Source of the DNA: Blakeslea trispora
Taxonomy: Eukaryota > Mucoromycota > Mucoromycetes > Mucorales > Choanephoraceae
Assembly: GCA_025331445.1 (NCBI GenBank)
Contig: JAIWNE010000005.1
Span: 434,001-498,000, forward strand
Reading direction: 5' to 3'
Length of the DNA: 64,000 bases
Under the pieces are notes generated by a model. The model was not told the DNA's origin. It was given only the letters and a program-made list of their open reading frames with translations, and ran no database searches. This document shows, piece by piece, positions 1 through 10,942 of the stretch (the stretch's first letter is position 1; each line of letters begins with the position of its first letter). A program made the translations under genes and the position numbers.

Positions 1-629
1 TACCTTTTTCTGCGAGCGTGTGTGCTCATCGAGCTCCATTTTGGCTGAATGAGAGCTGTGATGGGCCAAAGGTCGACACAGCCCTCCAAGAAACCCAACT
101 GGGGATAACTTGCCACAGCATAGGTAAGAACCTGCTGCTTCATGCTGTTTTTGTCTTCAGCCAAGACCTCTCTCCAAGTTCTTTTGCTGTTGTTGTCAAC
201 ATTGGCAAAAGATTGACAAACAAGCAAAGCTTCTCTGTCGAGACAGTTTAGCATCTCCAAAACAGACGCCTCATCCTCATCTTCCAAGCTTGTTTGAAGC
301 AACTTAAGTACTTCGGCTTTTCCAACGTTTCCTCTTGGAAGAGGAATGAGGTTGTTTTTGGGTGCTGGGGTGGAGGAGGTTACCTGGGCGGCAGCGGCAG
401 CGGCAGCGACAGTGGCAGCGACAGTGGCAGTGGCAGCGACAGTGGCAGTGGCAGCGACAGTGGCAGTGGCAGCGACAGTGGCTTCAAGTTCATCCAGTCT
501 TCTATCGAATCCTTCGCATTTGCTCTCGATACTACTCACCTTTGTCAAGATGACTTCCAGCATATGCTTGATACCTTCAATGCTGTTTTCAACAGAAGAA
601 TGTGTTGTCTTAGATCTTTTGAGAGACAT
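1..629 (-). CDS. Coiled-coil protein with an Ala/Thr/Val repeat (partial, runs off window)
   Basis: The minus-strand frame is open from an ATG at 629 to the window edge, about 209 codons, so the C-terminus is missing. The N-terminus is basic (MSLKRSKTTHSS) and is followed by a likely coiled coil (LTKVSSIESKCEGFDRRLDE, roughly residues 33-52). Next comes a low-complexity stretch of Ala, Thr and Val encoded by a short tandem DNA repeat. The remaining region looks globular, with segments such as GKAEVLKLLQTSLED and SFANVDNNSKRTWREV. I do not recognise the family. Its start lies about 180 bp from the divergent transposase-like gene at 811, so the two may share a promoter or belong to one mobile element; that is inference. 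Apparent plus-strand frames here, including a Gly/Ser/Asp-repeat frame, are antisense shadows of the repeat. Confidence 0.6.
   Translation of the reverse strand, partial: MSLKRSKTTHSSVENSIEGIKHMLEVILTKVSSIESKCEGFDRRLDELEATVAATATVAATATVAATATVAATVAAAAAAAQVTSSTPAPKNNLIPLPRGNVGKAEVLKLLQTSLEDEDEASVLEMLNCLDREALLVCQSFANVDNNSKRTWREVLAEDKNSMKQQVLTYAVASYPQLGFLEGCVDLWPITALIQPKWSSMSTHARRKR
391..482. repeat. Coding minisatellite, 18-bp unit
   Basis: About five partial to full copies of an 18-bp unit (plus strand gcagcgacagtggcagtg) and shorter gcggca variants. On the minus strand they encode repeated Ala-Thr-Val-Ala residues in the partial gene at 1-629. The unit length is a multiple of three, so copy-number change would keep the reading frame. 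Confidence 0.85.
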
Positions 630-810
630 ATCAAATAAAATAAAGTTAAAAAAAAGAAGCAGTAATTTTTTTTAAAAAAAATTATGCCTTATCTTTTAGT
701 GCATGGGTATCTACGTGTGCTGCGGACAAGTATTTGAACACCATTCTCGATGATTCTTTCTTTTCTTTCTTTTCTTTCCTTTACTCATACTATCAACCTA
801 CTCTACAAGA

Positions 811-3800
811 ATGCGCGTTTGTATTAAATGCAATCAAACAATACCTGAAAAGAAATTCAGAAAGCATGTTAGGGATCATGAACTACTTGAGCGACAGCGA
901 GGACTCAGTGAGATCAAAGCTAGAATTTCAAAAAGCAGACTAAGCGCAAGTGCTGGAAGGGCTGCTATCAGAACCAGCACTCCTTCTGTTGTGCAAGAAA
1001 CAGAATCGGTGGACATGAGTTCGAGAGGAGAGCAGCAGTGCGATGATCTGGATGAAATTGAGAGCATTGCCAGCTTCAATTTCGATAGTAGTCCTATGGA
1101 CATTGATGAAATAGAAAACGAAGAAAATTTAGTTGAAGAAGAAAACGATGAGTTTGTTGTAAACGAAAATTTTTTTGAAGACTTGTTAAATTTTCGCAAG
1201 ACAATTCAAACTCCTGTAAAAATCCTGCAAGCAAATGATAAAAGTCGCTTCGAAAAGCTCCCAATTCACTCTCAAAAGAGCATTGAATTCAATCGTTTAC
1301 TCAAGTCTTTCAACACAACCAAAGCAGCAAAAGAGGAGATAATTAAATGGGTTAATAGCTTCATTGCTGATCATACAGAAAGTACTGTCAATCTTAAATG
1401 ATTTATATTTTATATTTATGAATTTGTTGACTTAACCTTTACTCTAGGTGATATACAGCTTCTAAGCCCCTATCGCTGTGACAAGCTTGAGAAAGAGCAG
1501 CTAACACCCGTTAGCCTAAAAGAATATAAAATGTGCAAGAATGGGTGCAAGATGTATTTTGATACTGATGATTCCACCATATGTACCAATCCCAAATGTT
1601 TGCTTCCTCGTACTGTTGATAACTTAGCACCAGTCAAACAGCTCCCTTTAGCTGTCCAATTAGGGCATTTCTTGGAATCTAAGCAAAACAGGGATAAAAT
1701 TTCGTACGCTCAAAACAACAACTGCAGCATTTACAGACGTCAGCAAAACCCTACTATAAATAAGATACAAGACTTCTTTGATGGTGAATTCTTTAAACAG
1801 AGAAAAGATTTTACGAAAGATGTACATCAGCTATATATGTCTCTTTATATCGATGGTTTTAATCCATTTAAGCGCGGTGGCTCTCAAATGACAATGGTTA
1901 TGCTCACTCTTACAAACCTTCCACCAGAGATGAGGTAAATTACATTAAATATAGTACTTAAAATTTGTTATTCTAAACAATATGACTGACTATTGGGTAG
2001 ATTCAAAGAAGAAAATACATTTGTTGTTACAGTTTTACCGGGTCCTAAGAAACCTTATGATTTGTTCAGCTTTCTTTTTCCATTGATCAAAGACTTGATG
2101 GTGTTGGAGTCTAAAGGGCTTGTGGTTGAGACTTCTTCTGGTGAACAATTTAAATATCAGGTTGTTATGTCGACAGTAATAGGCGACTTACCAGCTATTG
2201 CCGAGATTGCAGGTCACCACAGTCATAGCAGCTATACTGGTTGTCGAATTTGTCATATCACTGGCACCTATAAGCGTGGAATGTATTTTCCACACATTGA
2301 CGAGTTTGGAGAGATATGCCAGCATGCCATAAAACAGATTGATGAATATAAAGCTCTTAATACTAGCAATACAAATGAGGTAAATTTGATCTAAGCATTG
2401 CAACAACATGTATTATGGTATGTATATGTACAACATTGCTTACCAGCATATTTTAGACATCCACTGGCATCAAACGTGTATCGCCCTTCACACTGCTGGA
2501 TAGCTTTCATGGTGCTGCATTCTGGGGTTTAGATGAAATGCATCTATGGGGGCAAAATATTGGCAAGCAAATCTGGTCATTTGCAACTGACGATGGACAA
2601 AAGTATGGCAAGAATAACCCATTCTTTCTTCGAAACAAGTATCGTCAGCAAATGAGCGCATCTCTCTTGAACGCCAAAGATATCAATCCTTGAAGCAGTT
2701 TGGATGGTGAGCTCGTAGGTAAGCTATTTCTTTTTTCTCTCGTCCCTGAATCGTGGAAAACTAATGTCTTTTTAACAGATATGCCACAAAAGTCAGGCTT
2801 TGCTCGTGCTGTAGATATCATTGACTTTCTGTTACATGTTGTTCCAACAGTCTATGTTGAAGCCTTGGAAAACCAACAAGCGGATACAGACCAAATGATT
2901 CTCAGAAAACGGCAACTGGGCAAGGTCGTCAGCCCTGGTGATTATGTTGAAGAAGAAGCAACCCAAGAAGTATGCCTTGCACTGAAATCCGTATCAAAAG
3001 CCTGTCGTATAACCCAGAAGTACTCTATAACAAACGAAGATTTGGAGGAATACAAAAGGTAGGTTTTTACTATAAGAGTGTAATTACAATTATATTTGAA
3101 TTAACTATTGAAAACCGTCAAACTTTAGCTTAATTGATCACTGGAATAGAGTGTTGATGATTCATATTGGAGTGAAGGCGTTCACCATCAACGAACATCT
3201 ACTTTTGCATCTCCCCATGATTATCAAAGCTCTGGGACCGGCCAGATATTTTAGTGCAAGACCATTAGAAAGAATGATTGGCAAGTTTAAGCAACAAATT
3301 AACTCGAAATCACACCCGAGTGAAAATGCTGCCAACATCGTTCTTTCGCATTATAGCGATGTGTACAACAGAGCAATGCATTGCTATGACCAACAAATCA
3401 ACAAAACCTTTAAGCAGCTATCTGTTTCTGAGCTTGCAACCTAGATCTGTCAAGGCAGTGATGAGCAAGATGTTATGCAGATTTTATCAGATGAAAATGA
3501 TCAATTTCATGCAGTTCATTCATGTTTTCTGTCAGTGACTGGACAGCAGCTGATGCTTAATCGAAGAAAAGATACCAGAGTGTTGTACAAGTCAACTGAA
3601 GGCACAAAAATTGCCAAAGTAACTGCTTTGTTCGCTAGCAATACAAAAGATATATGCTACGCTGGTGTTGTTGACTCTTGCTTGCTCCCAACTGACGCTG
3701 ATGTCAGTAGTGGCACTACAATTTCCGCACTTTCTAGTGAAGGCTTGAGTGCTATTATACGCACTAAGGATGCCATCGGGTATGCCATCCTCATCCCATC

Positions 3801-3846
3801 TATTAAGAAAAACAATTCGTTTCATGTGTCTTGCAAGCCTCATTGA
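811..3846 (+). pseudogene. Tnp2/CACTA-like transposase gene, six exons, two nonsense codons
   Basis: Splicing at 1382-1447, 1935-2000, 2380-2456, 2719-2778 and 3059-3128 joins one long frame. It starts with a C2H2-like finger (CIKCNQ to HVRDH, spacing C-x2-C-x11-H-x3-H) and an acidic linker. A Cys-rich segment (CKNGCKMYF, then CTNPKC) and Tnp2-type blocks follow: DGFNPFKRGG, LTNLPPEMR, VLPGPKKPYDLFSF, IAGHHSHSSYTGCRIC, FWGLDEMHLWGQNIGKQIW. The last part (RYFSARPLERMIGKFKQQIN) resembles the DUF4218-type region of this class. The frame is broken by TGA at 2691-2693 and TAG at 3442-3444, with family-like sequence continuing after both. Known Tnp2-class proteins mobilise CACTA/Plavaka DNA transposons. 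This copy is either dead or would need readthrough. Exons, introns and sequence remain well preserved, so decay looks recent. Confidence 0.8.
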
Positions 3847-4251
3847 AAAATAACAATATCTATAAATTCTATCACATTCTATCATTGCTCTATTTAATTC
3901 CATAAGGTTGCAATTTTACATCAAAATCACACGAAATTACATGTAATTCAAAATCTAATGAAAATTTGTTGTATTTCGCTTTTCATGTAAAAATATGTAT
4001 ATTTCAATTTCAAGCAGTTTTCGTGTTCACATCAAATTCACATTAAATCCCAAATTTACATCGGAATCACATCAGTATTACATATTTTTCAATTTTTTTA
4101 CATTTCACTTCCCGTGGTGAGCCTACTAGTTTAAACCTCCGACCGTTTTTTTTATTTCTGGCAAAATGGCCAATAAATAATAAGGTGCCGCTTTTTGTAC
4201 TCTTTTTCTTTCTTTTATTTGTTTTTTTTGCTTATATTATCCTGTTTCAAT
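3847..4251. repeat. Spacer with a cluster of short ACAT motifs downstream of the transposase
   Basis: No gene is seen. Between about 3905 and 4115 the motif (t/c)ACAT recurs. Six copies at 4029, 4040, 4058, 4069, 4080 and 4100 are spaced 11, 18, 11, 11 and 20 bp apart, and a looser pair lies near 3919 and 3939. Arrays of short subterminal repeats next to the terminus are known for CACTA-class elements, so this could be the 3' subterminal region of the Tnp2-like element. No terminal inverted repeat could be matched because the other end is outside the window. Confidence 0.4.
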
Positions 4252-5517
4252 ATGATTAGCCAGGTACTTGATATGGATTTAACGGCAAACGACACAAGAT
4301 TCCTAATTGCTCCTACAGTGGTTTATACCAAAAGAAGAGAGCAGGAATTTTCCATCTGTCTTAAAAGGAATGAGATACGAAGAAGAGCTTATGTCTCGTT
4401 TGCGTGCAATATGTCTTATTCAGTGTGTAGGATATCGTCTTGAACTGTAAATGTTAGAATCAAACTAGTTCTTTTCAGTTTGTAGCAAAGCCTTATTTCT
4501 TTTTTTTTTTTGAAAAATAGACCTGTGCATACAGTTGCTACTGCTTCTGCCCTGTTTCATCGTTTTTACGCACGTAGATCATTTTACGATTATAAACCCA
4601 ACGTACGTATACATATACATACAATGAGCAATTATTATTCAACGCAAGTTGGCGGTTCTAATACTGACAATGTTGTGATTAGAAAATAGCACAAGCATGC
4701 TTATTTATAGCTTGCAAGAGTGATGAATCATCACGTAGAGCAAACGACATAGCCAAATCATGGCTTTATAAACCAAACACAACACTCAGTGAAAAGCGAA
4801 TTGTAAATATTGTTTTGACAAAGAAAAGAGTGCACATACACAAAAGATGCCTTGCTGACACCATGACTAGAGCAAATTCGTCACAGATATGCTGTATTAC
4901 GAGCTGATTGTTCTAGAGATTACCTGTTTCGACATGCAAATAGACCACCCATATTTCGATCTGTTTGAATTTACAAAGGAAATCAACAGTAGGTTTTTTT
5001 TTTATATTTAAGGGGGATTGAAAGCACATATTACTTATACATAAACACAAGCACCGAATGACGTTATTCATGCGGCACTGGCGTTCATCAATGACAGGCA
5101 AGTAAAGCAAAACGATATGTAAAGCAATTAAGAAAAAAAAAAATAACTTATCTTGGCTCTTTAATAGCTTGAGGTTGCCGCTGAGTTTGTGGTATGATGC
5201 AAAATCTATAGCTGCAACAGCATTGCTTATGGCATACCATGGCCATGAAATCAAATTTCCTTCAGATGCCAGTACAAGTTGGGGTCATTATATCGAGAAG
5301 AACACAAATTTAATTATAGGTAGTGTTGTCTTTATTTCTTGTTTGTGTAAGAATTCAGTTCGTTGACATTCGTAAATCATCAGAAATTGCAGGATCTATT
5401 ATGGAAGTATACAAGTTACCCAAAAAGTATTCAATGATCACCAACAACAACAGCAGCAATAATCATTACCATCACAGTCACAACAGCAGTAGTAGTAACA
5501 ATCAAAGTAGAGGATAA
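4252..5517 (+). CDS. Cyclin-like protein (cyclin K/T/L type), seven exons, possible frameshift
   Basis: Proposed exons: 4252-4446, 4521-4602, 4683-4802, 4871-4988, 5052-5097, 5168 to about 5319/5324, and 5359-5517. Joined, they give a cyclin box typical of CTD-kinase cyclins: HTVATASALFHRFYARRSF, KIAQACLFIACKSDESSRRA, MLYYELIVLEITCFDMQIDH, then second-fold sequence ALAFINDSLRLPLSLWYDA. The C-terminus is an Asn/Ser/His-rich tail. The FIND-S-LRLPL join requires a GC-AG intron (donor gcaagt at 5098). Two problems are seen. The frame shifts by one base at the A-run 4363-4366 between FSICLK and GMRYEEELMSRL. The last intron keeps frame only with a weak donor at 5325. The gene is therefore either sequenced with an error or recently inactivated. 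The kinase partner cannot be told from sequence. Confidence 0.75.
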
Positions 5518-6302
5518 GCTTATTGCATAATGACCCAGCATATCACTGATTTTTGGCAGAACTGAAATAAATCTCAGGATTGGTCAAGTGCTTTCTGTCG
5601 TCGTCTTTTTTCCTTTCAGTTTTAGAGATTTTTTTGGTACTTATTACCATTTCTTGGGATAAACTTTTTATTTTTTGATTGAACAATAACATTTGTATTT
5701 GTATCGGAAAGCATATCAACAATCAATATTTCATTATGATGGCCAAATTGCCTTAGTCAGATCGAAAAACTCAAATAGTATCAGATGGATGGACAGCCAT
5801 TGTAGGAAGCATAAAGCCTGAATTCGCAAAGGGCATTAGAACTTCAGATGGGCAAGTCTATTCATTTTGTGCAAAATATGGCATACTGATGACCATTAGA
5901 TTAACTAAGGAGTGGACTGGAGTCAAGAACAAGGCCGTTTAGCAGGAATTATGTTCAAGAAGAAGGAAAAGGGATCTTGTATTGGTTATGGTACATGTAT
6001 TCAATTGTGTAGTTGTATACAATAAAAGATATGGCTTATGGTAAACGCTTCGACAGAATTTACGGGACGTAAAGAGTTACAACCGCGAGAAAGCCATCCA
6101 GGTACCATCAGATGAGACAGTTGCGTTCTTAGTTGGTCAATTTGGTTGACTTATTGTCCAATGTATGGCCTAATTTATTTTTGATTTTCATAAAATTTTA
6201 TTTTCAATTTATTACAAATAGCTTCCAAATAAAGTGTACAATTAACTGTAAATACCATTTCGAGGAAGAGTTTGCCTTCTAATTTTTCCCTGTTAAGACT
6301 AA
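5518..6302. other. Spacer between cyclin and carrier genes
   Basis: AT-rich, with long T-runs. The only coding-like item is a 59-codon open stretch at 5763-5942, listed separately. Nothing else is recognised. The last 100 bp before 6303 should contain the carrier promoter, but no clear element stands out. Confidence 0.5.
5763..5942 (+). pseudogene. Coding-like fragment of unknown origin
   Basis: Reads for 59 codons without stop and with protein-like composition (VSDGWTAIVGSIKPEFAKGI, then SFCAKYGILMTIRL) up to a TAG at 5940-5942. It has no ATG and no clear flanking exon. It may be an exon remnant of an old gene or element. I recognise no family. Confidence 0.25.
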
Positions 6303-7275
6303 ATGAGCAATACAATTGACGGCTATTATGTGTTTGCTTCAAGCGCAGCTGGACTGATCGCTCGGACAATAACACACCCAAGTAAGCTGAAAGCAACTCG
6401 ACGAAGCGATGAAGGCCTTATTGATTCATGTCCTAGTTGACACTATCAACATTCGACTACAGACAAGTACATTGCAATCGACTCAAGCACGATCACTATC
6501 TCATGTAATCAAGACAGTCATTTTTCCCGACTTGGTAGACAGAAACGCTTCCTACAAGGAAAAAATGCAGTCTATAAAAGGCCTGTATAGAGGACTGCCT
6601 GTTGCCTTATTTTTTGCAGTGCCTGCTTTATCTGTTTACTTGTCTTGCTATGAGACAACCAAACAGAAACTAAGCAAAACATACCATATTCCTCGAGACT
6701 CTTCCTTCAATCATTTGATTTCAGGTTGTGCTGCTGAAGTGGCTGGAGGCTTACTATTTACACCTATGGAAGTGATGAAAAACAGATTACAAACACAAAG
6801 AGGCCAGCATATTCAGCTGAAGCAGTTTGTATCTAACATTTACAGGCAGGAAGGCCTACGTGGATTTTTTCGAGGTTATTGGATGGGATTGGTAGTTTTC
6901 GTTCCTCACTCAATGGCTTATTTTGCTACTTATGAGAAACTAAAACAATGGATATTGTCTAAAGTTGATAGAAAACATTTCAGCATCTATATGGCCTGTT
7001 CAAGTGCTGCAGGTGTAGCAAGTATCTTGATTTCTACTCCTTTGGATATTATTAAAACACGGTGGCAGATTTCCGCCGCAGAACAAGGCAAGGCTTATAG
7101 AGACGGTCCTATTGCGATAGCAAAGAATATGTTATTAAAAGAAGGTCGAGGAGCATTTACGAGAGGAATCTATGCTAGAATAGCATGGGGTATTCCTACA
7201 ACAGCAATCAGCATGACTGTGTTTGAAGTTCTCAAGGATAACAAGTCGAAAATACTTCACATCGTAAAAGATTGA
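6303..7275 (+). CDS. Mitochondrial carrier family protein
   Basis: Two exons, 6303-6381 and 6437-7275, give 305 residues, the usual size for this family. The 55-nt intron splits the first signature motif. After splicing all three carrier signatures are present: PIDTINIRLQT, TPMEVMKNRLQTQ and TPLDIIKTRWQ (pattern P-x-[DE]-x-x-[KR]). An internal ATG at 6409 lies in the intron and would lose the first signature, so 6303 is preferred. Such proteins have six membrane helices in three repeats and exchange solutes across the inner mitochondrial membrane. Conserved features such as GLYRGLPVALFF, GFFRGYWMGL and GIYARIAWGIPTTAIS are seen. The transported substrate cannot be assigned from sequence alone. 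Confidence 0.92.
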
Positions 7276-7569
7276 ATTACCATATACTCTGGAAAAAGAA
7301 AGCAGAAAAATAGAGAAATGCATTTATTTAGATCAACTTTGATACATCCAGCAAATTGGGATAAATATATATCTTTCTCTTTTTTTTTGTTTGATTCACA
7401 AGCGCAAGCACCAAAAAGTGTAAGAGGGAGAGGATGGAATACACCTATATGTTGGATGTGCATAAATACAGCTGTAAGAGATAAGAGCAGGAAGGAAAAG
7501 AATAATGGAGGAATAGGGAAGAAAGAAAAAAAAGAAAGAAAAGAAAAAAGGGAATAAAAAAAGCATTGT

Positions 7570-8379
7570 TTAAAGAAGAGCAGCAGCAGCAGCAAAGACA
7601 ACTGCACCTGCGGTGGCTCCCATACTAGCACGCATCACATAACCATTTGACTTGGCATTAGAATTGGCATGCTTTGCGGGAGAAGAAGGCTTGGCAAGAG
7701 AGCTTGCAAGCGAACTGTGACCTGCAGTAGCACTCAAGCTGATTAAAAGATGAGGAGAATCTGCACTTGCAGAGGCAGCGGCAGATGAAATATCGCTAGC
7801 CATGCTATTACTATCAAGGGCAGCAGCATTGAGGTTTTTCTCTTCTACGTTCTCTGCCTCTGTCTCGGCTTCTGTAGCTTCTTCGGAAACTTCCTTTTTG
7901 TTTTCATCAGCAGCTTCCTCTGCATTTTCTTCATTGCTTTCTTCTGACGCTGCCTCTTCTTCCTCTTCTTCATCGGCTGCTTCGGATGTTGAGTTTTTGT
8001 CGTTGCTTTCTTCCTCGTCTTCTTCAGTGATCTTGACAGCAAGAGGCTTGAAGGCAGATCGAGAGGCTTTGAATGAAACAGGGTTAAAGGCGATTTCCAT
8101 TTGTTCGTCAATTTGTTCTTGTATAGTTTCTTCATGATTCAGGTGAGACAAATCAGCATCTTTCATCATTTCAATGGTTTCAGACATGATTGAAGAAGTA
8201 GCATCGACAATGGAAGCACTAGCTTCTTCAACAGAACTCTGGGCTTGAGCTACATGGATTATATGGATTAGAACGACACAATGTTCTTTGTTTCAATTTT
8301 TCTTTTATTAGTATTTCGTCTTATTACCTTGAACTAAGAGAGCTGCAAAAGCAATTGAAAGAAGGGATTTCGAGTACAT
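7570..8379 (-). CDS. Acidic Ala/Ser/Glu-rich secreted protein, probable GPI anchor
   Basis: Two exons, 8379-8328 and 8249-7570, give 243 residues. The short first exon supplies a signal peptide (MYSKSLLSIAFAALLVQAQA), which a start at 8187 would miss. The middle is very acidic, with Glu runs mixed with Ala, Ser and Thr (about residues 90-150). It is followed by Ser/Ala-rich sequence. The C-terminus ends in a small spacer and a hydrophobic tail (ATAGAVVFAAAAALL) typical of a GPI-attachment signal. It is most likely a plasma-membrane or wall mannoprotein-like protein of unknown function. The long Ser-rich plus-strand frame at 7802-8137 is an antisense shadow. Confidence 0.8.
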
Positions 8380-10942
8380 TGTGTTTTTCTGAGGATAGCT
8401 TATCTCAAAGGGGGAGAAAAAAAAGAGGAGAGAGAGAAAGAGACAACAATGGCTTACTAGGTGGTTAAAATATAGAGATTTAAATGCCTTTATTTATCGT
8501 ATTAGATAGCATACCATGGAATATTTGTCATTTTCTTTCAAACCATTCATCCGCTGATCGCAATTCAAGTATGTAGTTTATTGAGCAAACGTAGGTTGAA
8601 ATCTCAACTCGATCATTCTTTAGACGACATACTCTATTCCTTTTACCTATCTTTCAGATGGAACTGGTAACTAGACTAATGTAGATCAATGTGATACTAA
8701 ATTTGGAAAGACACAGAACAAGTGTGAATCTTCTGTATGATTGTTTTTTTTACTTTTGGAATTCACATATTTACATTAAAATTTAAATAATTATCAAGAC
8801 GAGCAACAATTAACCAAAACGACGTAGACTCAATTCGATCTTTTTAGTTTTTTTCGGATAACAATGAATTTTCGCTAGCCTTTTCTTCTATTAGATTTTT
8901 TTCAAATGTAAAAACGCAGTCTGTTTCGCTTTTTGGTATAGTAGAATGAGATAAATATGATAGAGGGAGCTTTGTTTGATGTCAAATTCAAAACGTAATT
9001 CTCGCTTTTCAATTCAAATGTCAAAATGAAATACACTTTTAGTAAGAAACGTTAAAATACTAGAATGAAGACAAGGTAGTTAGTATTGTGGATTTGTTTG
9101 GTCTTTTCTTGCTAACTACACGACTTGTACCAAAAAAAAACCGATGAAACCTTTTTACTACAGTAAGGATCTTGAAGTTTATGATATTTACAAAAGTAAA
9201 CAGAGCCAATTTTTTCTTTTCATAGTCAATAGAAGTCATCATCATTACTTTTGATAAGCATTTTGATTTTAGAATATGAATGCTGTAAGGTTTTTATTGC
9301 TTCTATTACAGCTACTTTTTTTTTCTTAGAGTCAACCCAAGTCAAAAGTAAACGATAACAATAATTCACTGTGGCTTTCTATTTCCGAGATTGTGCTACG
9401 ATTACTCTCACTATCAGGATATAGCAGACACTACAGACTCCAAAATAATATCACAATGCATCTCAATTCAAATTGCTTTATGATACGTTCTTTTGTATCT
9501 ATTCATGAGAGAGAAAACATTATCCATGCACTTTGTTTTCTTTGACTTTGTGTCAAAGTGTCATTTCCTTTACGAAAAAAAACAAGGTTTTACACCAGTC
9601 GGGAGCTTTGCACCCGTCTACATCATGTCGCAGGGCCTTACAAGACATAATATTTAGTATTTAGTGTATACATCTTTGTAGGTTTGCTAACTACTCTCAG
9701 CTAAGACGTAACTAAATGAAAAATAAACAGGCTCTACTTGCTTGTTTATTCAAACAAGGTGTTTAACGAGATGTTTTGCCCTCAAGTCGTTTTATCCAAG
9801 CTTAGAATATATATGCTATACCGAAGCTCAAGCATAAATATCATATTCTAGGCTATTACTGTTATCATTTGCACGAATTCCATGAACTGGATGTCAACTG
9901 AACAACATTCAAGTCTCAACTGATCAGGGGCTATCAAAGTCTCTCCCTCCCGAGACAAAACACAACAGTCAAACTGGTTCATATGAATGGAAATACAACA
10001 ATTACTGATTTGTTTTATATGAACAATAGCATCACGATAATGAATATATCATATTGAGCCAAGATATACTTTATTCGGAAATTATTGAAACGTTAATGTA
10101 CAAATACTTCCCGAACACATTGTATTGGATTCAAGGGCGAGGCCCACTTGGGTACAATAGTATAGGTTGATTCTCGATGTTTAGCAACCCAAAAAAACAA
10201 AGACTGTTTAGACACTTGAAATAGATGAATGTTAGAAGGCTTTAACAGTGGCGATACAAGTTGACTACGGTGTATCCCCTCGTTAAAGTCATAGGGTATT
10301 CTCTTTGTTTTGTATAGCTTTTACTTTTCTGAGATGTACATCAATCTTTAAAGAATCCAACGAGATCAAAGAGAAAGCAGTATTCAGTATAAAGATTGAA
10401 TGACAATGCAAATTAGAGATGATGCTCACAAAAATTAAATGTATCTAATTTGACTATACAATGCATCAATGCTATTACAATCAGATCACTAAAGAGCTCT
10501 ATCTATTCTGGTTTTTACACTAGCAACGATCATTTCAAAAGAGATAAATCGGCCCTGTTTATCATGATAGCTTTTTCTTTGCTTGAATAGCAAGGCTCAA
10601 ATTCTCTGTCTGGTGTGATTGTACTTGTCTATTGAATATCTAATCAGAAAGACGCAGAAACATATAAATCCTTTCAATACCAACAAAGTGTGCTGTAGGC
10701 TGCCTGTAGCATTGAGCTCACTCTATTTAAGTTTGTTGAATAAAGTACTTTGACTGTTCTCTGGTGATACAGGAAATTGCTCTTTGACAAATCAAATGAG
10801 GGGTTTGAAATGATTCAAAGATGTGATTGGACAGCTCTTTGATTAGTAACCACAAATGATCACTTTGCAAAGTTTTAAATTGGAAAAAGTATTTAAGCAT
10901 CATGTACTATTCGCAACTTCCTTTTGTTTTTTTTTCTTTCGA
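8380..10942. other. 2.6-kb AT-rich intergenic region
   Basis: No gene, tRNA or clear repeat is recognised. Small frames, such as a 61-codon minus frame at 9060-9245, lack protein-like composition. A short GC-richer patch lies at about 9595-9645. The right end should hold the sulfiredoxin promoter. Confidence 0.5.

Noticed and set aside
294..638. Plus-strand Gly/Ser/Asp-repeat and Arg/Gln-repeat frames
   Set aside because: They exist only because the minus-strand minisatellite is a multiple of three. The minus frame has non-repetitive protein-like sequence on both sides.
7802..8137. Ser-rich plus-strand frame
   Set aside because: Antisense of the Glu-rich region of the GPI-type gene.
9595..9645. 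GC-richer patch as a possible tRNA or small RNA
   Set aside because: No T-loop consensus or cloverleaf pairing could be drawn.
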